This document shows, in pieces, positions 1 to 5,105 of a DNA stretch of 5,105 nt. Source of the DNA: Trueperaceae bacterium (GTDB lineage: Bacteria; Deinococcota; Deinococci; Deinococcales; Trueperaceae); the NCBI GenBank assembly GCA_007122815.1, contig SKSV01000189.1, forward strand, positions 1-5,105, given 5' to 3'. The first letter of the stretch is position 1, and each line of letters opens with the position of its first letter. Position numbers and translations under genes: made by a program. Under the pieces are notes generated by a model that did not search any database, was not told where the DNA came from, and was given only the letters and a program-made list of their open reading frames with translations.

Positions 1-1394
1 GCCCGCACCGCCTCGCCCTGGATCTCATCTGGCACACCCACTACGGCTGCCTCCCGCACACCCGGTATGGCAGCTAGCACGTTCTCCACCTCCACGGGTG
101 AGACCTTCTCGCCACGACACTTGATGATGTCGTCGCTGCGCCCTATGAAGTACAGGAAGCCGTCCTCGTCGGTCTTGAAGAAATCGTGGGTGCAAAGCAT
201 GCGCTCGCCCGGGTAGGGGCCAGGAACGAGCATACGATCCGTCTCCTCAGGCAGGTTCCAGTAACCCATCATCACGTGCTGCCCGCGAACGTGGAGGACA
301 CCCGTCTCGCCTGGGGCGGAGGTGGTCCCGTCGTCGCGCAGCACGAAGGCCTCGGTGCCCGGGATCGCCTTTCCGACGGACATGTGCTTCTCGAGTACGA
401 GTTCGGGCTCCAGGTAACAGACGCGCTTGCACTCCGTCAACCCGTACATCCGGAACACCAGCGCTTCCGGCGCCATCTCCAGCAGTCGCGGAACGTACTC
501 GTCCGGCAAGTGAGCAGCGGTGTTGGTGATGCGTCGCACGCTCGGCAAGCTGATCGGGGTCGAGCGATGGAGCCCGAGCAGGGTAGCGAACACCGTAGGA
601 ACCCCTGGCAACACCGTGACGCCCTCCTCCCGGATCCGCTCGACGACTTGCATCGGGTACGCGAAGGACGTCTCCAGCACGAGCGTGGCGCCCATGTGGA
701 CGGCCATTAGCGCTTGATAGAGACCGTAATCGAAGGCCAACGGAAGCACGTTCAGGATGCGGTCGCTGGACGCCAGACGAAGGTACTCGCTCAAGCTGCC
801 CTGCGCGAAGACCATGTTCGCGTGCGAGAGCATCACGCCCTTGGGGTTACCAGTGCTGCCCGAGGTGTACACCAGGGCAGCCAGGTCGAGCGGGATCACT
901 CCGCTAGGGCTAGGCTCGGCTGGGCTGGAAGCGAGTAGGTCGTCGAGCGCGAGCGCCCCAGCGTGGGCCGAGACCGCTTGGCCCGCGCCCGCGAGGATGA
1001 GCGTGTGCAGGTGATCCAGCTCAGCACTCACCGGCGCTGCGACCCGTGCCAGCCTCACGTCGCTAACGAGCGCGCTGGCACCGGCGTCAGCCAGCACGTA
1101 GCGCAGCTTGTCGGCCTTGGTCTGCGGGTTGACGACCATGAACGCTGCCCCAGCGAGCACCGTCGCGTAGATCGCGCTGACCGCCGTGACGGAGTTCTCC
1201 AGGTAGATCGCCACCCGGTCGCCGCGGCTCACACCCTGGTCCTGCAGCGCCCGGGCGAGCCGGGCGGCCCTGTCGGCCAGCTCGGCGTAACTCACGCGCT
1301 GCTCAGCGGTGACGACCGCAGGGTGATCGGGCCGCTCCGCTGCGTGCGCCAGCAGACCATCGTGCAGCAGGCGCCGCTCGCTTGGTGGTGTCAT
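1..1394 (-). CDS. AMP-dependent acyl-CoA/acyl-ACP ligase family protein (3' end cut off by window)
   Basis: This is a class I adenylate-forming enzyme (ANL superfamily). The family activates a carboxylic acid as acyl-AMP and passes it to CoA or a carrier-protein thiol, normally in the cytoplasm. 464 codons are visible. The P-loop-like motif YTSGSTGNPKG is at residues 176-186, the A4-like LPLAFDYG at 217-224, the A5 motif MYGLTECKR at 316-324, and GVLHVRG at 365-371. The hinge region follows, with D404, GRSDD at 418-422 and KCRGEKVSPVEVE at 425-437. The C-terminal catalytic lysine (A10) would lie beyond the window edge, so activity cannot be confirmed. The ATG at 1394 overlaps the upstream amidotransferase stop as ATGA and has a strong Shine-Dalgarno, so the start is secure. 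The FDYG and MYGLTECKR segments recall, from memory, ligases of exosortase-type and polysaccharide loci. Substrate is unknown. A stand-alone NRPS-like adenylation enzyme is the main alternative. Confidence 0.93.
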   Translation of the reverse strand, partial: MTPPSERRLLHDGLLAHAAERPDHPAVVTAEQRVSYAELADRAARLARALQDQGVSRGDRVAIYLENSVTAVSAIYATVLAGAAFMVVNPQTKADKLRYVLADAGASALVSDVRLARVAAPVSAELDHLHTLILAGAGQAVSAHAGALALDDLLASSPAEPSPSGVIPLDLAALVYTSGSTGNPKGVMLSHANMVFAQGSLSEYLRLASSDRILNVLPLAFDYGLYQALMAVHMGATLVLETSFAYPMQVVERIREEGVTVLPGVPTVFATLLGLHRSTPISLPSVRRITNTAAHLPDEYVPRLLEMAPEALVFRMYGLTECKRVCYLEPELVLEKHMSVGKAIPGTEAFVLRDDGTTSAPGETGVLHVRGQHVMMGYWNLPEETDRMLVPGPYPGERMLCTHDFFKTDEDGFLYFIGRSDDIIKCRGEKVSPVEVENVLAAIPGVREAAVVGVPDEIQGEAVR

Positions 1395-3442
1395 GCCGTC
1401 TCGTCACCTCCCGCTTCCACTGCCCGCAGGTTACCTTCGTCGGCACGAGCCCCGAGTCTGACGCGACCACCGTGAACGACTCGCGTTGCCACGGCCGGTC
1501 GCGCGAGCCGCGGAGCCGAGACCAGCCGCTGGTGCAGCAGCTGCGTGGAGAGGACCCCCACCAGCGCCATCTCGTCACCTTCACCTAGGCCGGCGTCGAC
1601 GTACCGCTTGCACTTCTCGACGAGCCGCCTGACCGCCTGCGGCTCGAAGTAACCCGCTGACGCCACGGCCTCGGGATCGAGCATCTCCCCGAGGTAGTCC
1701 GGAGCGCCAGGGCCGAAGAACGCACCCAGGATGGGGGCTCGGTAGGGGCGCTTGGGCCGTGACCGGATCTCATCCGGAACCAGCGGCCCGACGGCGCGAC
1801 GCAGCAGGTGCTTCTCCTCGAGGTCGCGCAGGCGAAGGCGCTCGGGCAGGCTGGCAGCGAACTCGGCGACGTGGACGTCCAGGAACGGGAAGCGACCCTC
1901 GACCGAGTTGGCCATGAGCATCCGGTCACCTTGAGAGTGGAGCAAGAAGCCTGTCATGAACGTGATGATCTCGAGGTACTGGGCTTGGCCCAACGGCCCC
2001 ATCTCGCCGAACTCCTCGGGCAGCCGTGCCAACAGACGCTGCTCCGGATCACCCTGCTCGGCGGCAGCGGCGCGCAGCGCCGGGCTCAGGAAGCGCAGCG
2101 CCCTGGAGGTGGTGCGGAAGCGTGGTCGATGGCTGTACAGCGGGTCGTCCAGGTCCTCGATCCCTTCCCGGAAGAAGTCGACCATGAACGCGGTTCCACG
2201 CTCACCCAAGTCGTGCGACAGGTACGGGTACACGCGCGCGAGCAACGCGGGCCGGAGCTTCGAATCGGGTTGGCGGGCCCAGAAGCGCCTGATCATGGCT
2301 TCCTGGAAGATGCCGTAGCCGGCGAAGAGCTCGTCGGCACCCTCGCCGGTCAGCACCACCTTGAAGCCCGCCTCGCGCACCGCTCTCGAGAGCCTCAGCA
2401 AGGGCCCGGGCGCGGTCCGCAGCATCGGCTTCTCGGCAGCCGCCACCACCTCCGGCAACGCCTCGGCAACGTCACCGTCGGACACCCTGATGCGCTGCAG
2501 GCGCACCCCGATGGCGTCAGCCATGCGGTCCTGGAAGTCGCTCTCATCGAAGCGCGGGTCGTCGAAACCGATGCCGAACGCTTGGAGCTCCGCGTTCGTG
2601 TGCCGCCGCGCCATGGCCGTCGTCGCCGAGGAGTCCAGGCCTCCAGAGAGGTACACGCCCACCGGCACGTCGGCCCGCAGCCGTATGCGGGTTGCCTCGT
2701 CGAGGTGCTGGCGCAGCTCTTCGGCCAGGACCTCCGGAGACTCCTTCCGCCGTCCCTCGCGCGGCGCGAAGCTGATGTCCCACCACTTCCGCGGTCGTTG
2801 CAGACCTCGTTCGTCTACCCTCACGAAGTGCCCTGGCGGGAGCTCGAACACGCCCGCGAAGGCGCTGCGGTCCGGTTGCACCGACCACAGCGTGAACGTC
2901 TCCACCAAGCCCAAAGCGTCGAGTCGTCGCTCTGCCTCCGGGTGACGCAGCAACGCCTTCGCTTCCGAAGCGAAGGTCACGTCGCCCCCCGGGCAGCTCA
3001 GGAACAGCGGCCGTATCCCGAAGCGGTCACGAGCCAGGAACAACTCGCGCGCCTCACGGTCCCACAAGGCGAAGGCGAACTCGCCGTTCAGGTGCGCGAG
3101 GCAGTCCTCGCCCCACTCCTCGAAGGCGTGCACCAACACCTCGGTGTCGGAGCGGGTGGCGAACCGGTGCCCTAGCCCCTCCAGCTCCGTCATCAGCTCG
3201 GGGTAGTTGTACAGCTCACCGTTCTGCATCACCCAGTAGCGACCGTCCTCGTTCGAGAGCGGCTGGTCCCCGCTGACGAGATCGATGATGGAGAGTCGCG
3301 TGTTGACCATCCCGAAAGGTTCGTCGAGGTAGAGCCCGACGCCGTCCGGTCCACGGTGCACCAGCTCGCCTGCCATGCTCAGCAGCAGGTCCTCGGATGC
3401 CACTCGTCCCTGCTTGGGGAAGATACCTGCGATACCGCACAT
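1391..3442 (-). CDS. asnB: Asparagine synthase (glutamine-hydrolysing) family amidotransferase
   Basis: This complete 683-residue protein has the two-domain layout of AsnB. The N-terminal class II glutaminase domain begins MCGIAGIF, with the nucleophile Cys2 exposed after Met removal. It contains HRGPDG at 29-34, RLSIIDL at 49-55, NGELYN at 74-79 and RSDTE at 97-101. The synthetase domain has the ATP-pyrophosphatase loop SGGLDSS at 266-272, TGEGADELFAGY at 365-376 and EGRFPFLD at 515-522. All key motifs are intact, so it should hydrolyse glutamine and aminate an adenylated carboxylate. The length is somewhat greater than E. coli AsnB (about 550 residues). The last 40 or so residues are Arg/Ala-rich and look non-catalytic. 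The acceptor may be aspartate or another acid: the cotranscribed adenylating enzyme immediately downstream (4-nt overlap) favours a dedicated biosynthetic role over housekeeping asparagine supply, but this is inference. The ATG at 3442 is the only start that puts Cys at position 2. Confidence 0.95.
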   Translation of the reverse strand: MCGIAGIFPKQGRVASEDLLLSMAGELVHRGPDGVGLYLDEPFGMVNTRLSIIDLVSGDQPLSNEDGRYWVMQNGELYNYPELMTELEGLGHRFATRSDTEVLVHAFEEWGEDCLAHLNGEFAFALWDREARELFLARDRFGIRPLFLSCPGGDVTFASEAKALLRHPEAERRLDALGLVETFTLWSVQPDRSAFAGVFELPPGHFVRVDERGLQRPRKWWDISFAPREGRRKESPEVLAEELRQHLDEATRIRLRADVPVGVYLSGGLDSSATTAMARRHTNAELQAFGIGFDDPRFDESDFQDRMADAIGVRLQRIRVSDGDVAEALPEVVAAAEKPMLRTAPGPLLRLSRAVREAGFKVVLTGEGADELFAGYGIFQEAMIRRFWARQPDSKLRPALLARVYPYLSHDLGERGTAFMVDFFREGIEDLDDPLYSHRPRFRTTSRALRFLSPALRAAAAEQGDPEQRLLARLPEEFGEMGPLGQAQYLEIITFMTGFLLHSQGDRMLMANSVEGRFPFLDVHVAEFAASLPERLRLRDLEEKHLLRRAVGPLVPDEIRSRPKRPYRAPILGAFFGPGAPDYLGEMLDPEAVASAGYFEPQAVRRLVEKCKRYVDAGLGEGDEMALVGVLSTQLLHQRLVSAPRLARPAVATRVVHGGRVRLGARADEGNLRAVEAGGDETA
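1404..1411 (-). promoter_or_regulatory. Strong Shine-Dalgarno for the acyl ligase gene
   Basis: On the minus strand the sequence GGAGGTGA sits 9 nt before the ATG at 1394. It is a near-complete match to the anti-Shine-Dalgarno sequence and lies within the last codons of the amidotransferase gene. Together with the ATGA overlap it fixes the ligase start and suggests translational coupling or reinitiation within one operon mRNA. Confidence 0.85.
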
Positions 3443-3454
3443 GTCTCGAGAGGA

Positions 3455-3461
3455 CCCTCCT
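3455..3461 (-). promoter_or_regulatory. Shine-Dalgarno of the amidotransferase gene, long spacing
   Basis: On the minus strand AGGAGGG lies 12 nt upstream of the ATG at 3442. The match to the anti-Shine-Dalgarno is good, but the spacing is longer than the usual 5-10 nt. The start is nevertheless fixed by the required MCGI N-terminus. Confidence 0.6.
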
Positions 3462-3509
3462 GTCGTCGCCCCTGCCCGCGGTGCCGCCGCGACCCCCTGG
3501 CGCCTGCAG

Positions 3510-3589
3510 TCTAGCCTTGCGGGTGAGGAGCCTAGCCTTCGGGTGGGCAGCCTAGCCTTCCGGTGGGCAGACTAAGCCCTATGGGGCAG
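3510..3589. repeat. Short array of ~20-bp imperfect tandem repeats in the promoter region
   Basis: Two adjacent 20-bp units, 3531-3550 (CCTAGCCTTCGGGTGGGCAG) and 3551-3570, differ at one base. The preceding unit, 3510-3530, is 21 bp and shows one extra base plus three substitutions. The following unit, 3571-3589, is 19 bp and degenerate, keeping CTA near its start and GGGGCAG at its end. TAGCCTT begins at 3512, 3533 and 3553, so successive copies are 21 and 20 bp apart, close to two turns of DNA. The unit length is not a multiple of three and no gene covers it, so it is not a coding repeat. The position between divergent genes suggests repeated binding sites for a regulator, which is inference; replication slippage leaving a neutral repeat is the alternative. 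Confidence 0.75.
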
Positions 3590-3720
3590 CCAAAGCTCTC
3601 GCCGTCCAGTCGCGCCTAGGAACCGGCTGGCACTCGATCCGCCCCTCCTGGTCGCACCATCTCGCAACCGTGACGGCTGACCCCGGATCGCGCATCCCAG
3701 CCCGTAGCATGTCAGGTACC

Positions 3721-5105
3721 ATGATTCCCCTCTCGAACAAACCCGCACGATCGATCTACGGTTCCCGGCCCTCGAGGTCGCCGTGGTCGATGGCGGCGCT
3801 GATCGTGACGTCGTTGACGTTGGTGTTGGCTAGCTGCAGCACGCCCACCGAGCCCTCGCCAGCCGCGCCGACGATCGCCTCCTTCGCCGCCACGCCGAAC
3901 GAGATCGAGCAAGGCCAAACCAGCACCCTCAGCTGGACCGTCACCGGTGAAGACACCACCATCACCATCGAAGACGGCACCAGCAGCATCCACACCACCA
4001 CAGACCTGGACGCCACTCTCGAAGTCCAACCCAACACCACCACCACCTACACACTCACCGCCACCAACGAGGGCGGCGAGACCACCGAGACCACCACCAT
4101 CACCGCCACCGCATCGCAGCCACCCGATCTCAGCGGGCTCACGGCTGCCACCACCACGGGAAGTCGCGTCGACCTGGAGTGGAGCGTGTCTGGCGCTGCC
4201 ACCATCGAGGTGTACGCGGCCGCCTCGAGCTCTCCGAGCGCCATCACGACACTGGTGGATACGCTCGGGGGAGACGTCACGAGTTACACGATGCCCATTC
4301 CCGCAAGCGACATGCAGACCGTACGCGTCTGCGCCATCGCCTTCGGTAGCGCGCAGACCTGTCTCGACACCGGCCTGACCAACGTCGTCACCAGCGCTAG
4401 CGATTACGACCCGTACCACCTGGAAGAGTTCACTCCAGAACCCGAGATCCCCGGCAGCTTACGGGCCGTGATCAGGTACGCCGCTCCTGGAGACGTCATC
4501 GGCTTCGCTTCGGACATCGACCACATCCAGATCCACGGCGTCGACCTGCTTCCGGTCTCCGACGTCTGGCAGGACGCACACCTGATCTTGAACGAGAACG
4601 TGACGATCAGCGGGCCGGCCGGCGAACCGGTGACTCTGGAGGGGATCAGCGCCTGGTCGGCAGGCGACCCGGGTCTCGCGTTCACCTACCGCTCCAGGAT
4701 GATCTACGTGGTAGAGGGCTCGACCGTGGTGCTGGACAACCTCGTGATCACCGGCGGGACCTTCATCTACAAGGGCGGGGGGATCCGCAACGACGGTACG
4801 CTGACCGTGAGCAACAGCATCATCACCGCGAACCGTGCCTGGGAGCACGGTGGAGGCATCTGGAACAACACCACGGGCAACCTGAGCGTGCTGAACAGCC
4901 AGATCACCGAAAACCGGGCGTTCACCACGGACAGCGAACTCGCGCAGGGTTCGTACTCCATCCGGGGCGGCTACGAGATCTCGATGGGCGCTGCGGGCCA
5001 AGGAGGCGGTATCTACAACGAGCCCGGTGGCACGTTGACGATGGACGAATCGAGCGTCCTGGAGAACGAGTCGCGCTACGAGGGCGGCGGCTTCTTCGTA
5101 GCGGC
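3721..5105 (+). CDS. Surface lipoprotein with Ig-like domains and right-handed beta-helix (3' end cut off by window)
   Basis: 461 codons are open to the window edge with no stop. The N-terminus has a basic region (K7, R10, R16, R19), a hydrophobic stretch at 25-37 and a lipobox LASC with Cys39, indicating export and lipidation by the Sec/Lsp route. A Pro/Ser-rich linker follows. Next is an Ig-like domain (about 50-131, with PTIASFAATPN and TLSWTV) that is extremely Thr-rich, then a second Ig/FN3-like segment (about 135-225) with C204 and C214 as a possible disulfide. Residues 246-263 (SLRAVIRYAAPGDVIGF) resemble the entry to beta-helix surface proteins. GGGI-type turns are at 352, 377 and 428, with GGGF at 455, each of the first three followed by an I/V-x-x-N pattern (ITAN, ITEN, VLEN). 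This is a right-handed parallel beta-helix fold resembling Pmp-type repeats. No enzyme residues can be assigned. The start is uncertain: in-frame ATGs at 3709 and 3790 are alternatives. Only a weak AGGT precedes 3721, and starting at 3790 would remove all basic residues from the signal peptide. Confidence 0.85.
   Translation, partial: MIPLSNKPARSIYGSRPSRSPWSMAALIVTSLTLVLASCSTPTEPSPAAPTIASFAATPNEIEQGQTSTLSWTVTGEDTTITIEDGTSSIHTTTDLDATLEVQPNTTTTYTLTATNEGGETTETTTITATASQPPDLSGLTAATTTGSRVDLEWSVSGAATIEVYAAASSSPSAITTLVDTLGGDVTSYTMPIPASDMQTVRVCAIAFGSAQTCLDTGLTNVVTSASDYDPYHLEEFTPEPEIPGSLRAVIRYAAPGDVIGFASDIDHIQIHGVDLLPVSDVWQDAHLILNENVTISGPAGEPVTLEGISAWSAGDPGLAFTYRSRMIYVVEGSTVVLDNLVITGGTFIYKGGGIRNDGTLTVSNSIITANRAWEHGGGIWNNTTGNLSVLNSQITENRAFTTDSELAQGSYSIRGGYEISMGAAGQGGGIYNEPGGTLTMDESSVLENESRYEGGGFFVA
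4774..5105 (+). repeat. Beta-helix turn repeats (GGGI...N) encoded within the lipoprotein gene
   Basis: Protein-level repeats of roughly 25 residues begin with GGGIRN (352), GGGIWN (377) and GGGIYN (428), and a fourth begins with GGGF (455). Each full turn continues with a short beta strand (LTVSNS, LSVLNS, LTMDES) and an Asn-containing turn. Between the second and third copies there is an extra segment of about 27 residues (401-427) rich in Gly and Ser, likely a loop protruding from the helix. The repeat continues past the window edge, so the total number of coils is unknown. Confidence 0.75.

Larger units (their letters stand above)
3443..3720. other. Divergent intergenic region between amidotransferase operon and lipoprotein gene
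   Basis: This 278-bp stretch separates two divergently oriented genes and should hold the promoters for both. No convincing -35/-10 pair could be picked out by eye on either strand. TAGACT on the minus strand (3514-3509) could serve as a -10 for the amidotransferase operon but has no recognisable -35. The main structure is the tandem repeat array at 3510-3589. A short GCCC/GGGC inverted pair (3576-3579 with 3584-3587, 4-nt loop) is too weak to call a terminator. No RNA gene or coding sequence was recognised. Confidence 0.6.

Noticed and set aside
186..1475. Plus-strand open frames opposite the acyl ligase gene
   Set aside because: The minus strand encodes ordered ANL motifs throughout this interval. 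The plus-strand translations are His/Arg-rich without motifs and overlap one another.
1808..3175. Long plus-strand open frame (455 codons) opposite the amidotransferase gene
   Set aside because: It is antisense to a gene with every AsnB motif intact. Its translation is low-complexity, rich in Arg, Gln, His and Leu, with no recognisable domain, as expected of an antisense shadow in high-GC DNA.
1..3442. Full exosortase/PEP-CTERM system
   Set aside because: Only the ligase and amidotransferase are reminiscent of such loci. No exosortase, PEP-CTERM tail or polysaccharide gene can be seen in the window, so the system cannot be called.
3571..3592. Possible rho-independent terminator or attenuator hairpin
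   Set aside because: The inverted pair GCCC/GGGC has only a 4-bp stem and no following T-run on either strand.
3510..3609. Possible CRISPR array
   Set aside because: The repeats are directly adjacent, with no unique spacers, are only about 20 bp, and decay outward. No cas gene is visible.
3712..4419. Minus-strand 235-codon open frame opposite the lipoprotein gene
   Set aside because: The translation is Gly-rich, caused by reading ACC/ACG-rich DNA on the other strand. The plus-strand frame has a lipobox, Ig-like and beta-helix features, and remains open to the window edge.

Overview
The window is high-GC bacterial DNA with three protein genes, two of which run off the window ends. Strong G/C preference at third codon positions and the gene content fit an environmental high-GC bacterium. 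The Ig-like plus beta-helix lipoprotein would suit the Deinococcota (Truepera/Deinococcus type) or a myxobacterium-like lineage. That assignment is a guess from protein style, because no phylogenetic marker is present.

Left part, minus strand (positions 1-3442): a tightly coupled two-gene operon. The upstream gene (3442 down to 1391) encodes a complete 683-residue class II glutamine amidotransferase/asparagine-synthetase-family enzyme. Its stop codon overlaps the start of the next gene in an ATGA, and that second gene has a strong Shine-Dalgarno inside the end of the first. The second gene (1394 down to the left edge, 3' end missing) encodes an AMP-forming acyl-CoA/acyl-ACP ligase-type enzyme. 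One enzyme adenylates an acid and the other transfers glutamine-derived ammonia onto an adenylated carboxylate, so the pair looks like a small biosynthetic module. The ligase resembles, from memory, the ligases linked to exosortase/polysaccharide loci, but no exosortase, carrier protein or sugar gene is visible here.

Middle (3443-3720): a divergent intergenic region of 278 bp. It carries a short array of about 20-bp imperfect tandem repeats with the core TAGCCTT, spaced close to two helical turns. It lies where promoters for both directions should be and is a candidate operator or regulator-binding array.

Right part, plus strand (3721 to the right edge): the 5' part of a gene for a secreted lipoprotein. 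It has a lipobox, a threonine-rich Ig-like domain, a second Ig/FN3-like segment with two cysteines, and then a right-handed parallel beta-helix with GGGI-type turns. The frame stays open to the end of the window. Its product would act on the cell surface, and its relation to the divergent enzyme pair is unknown apart from the shared intergenic region.
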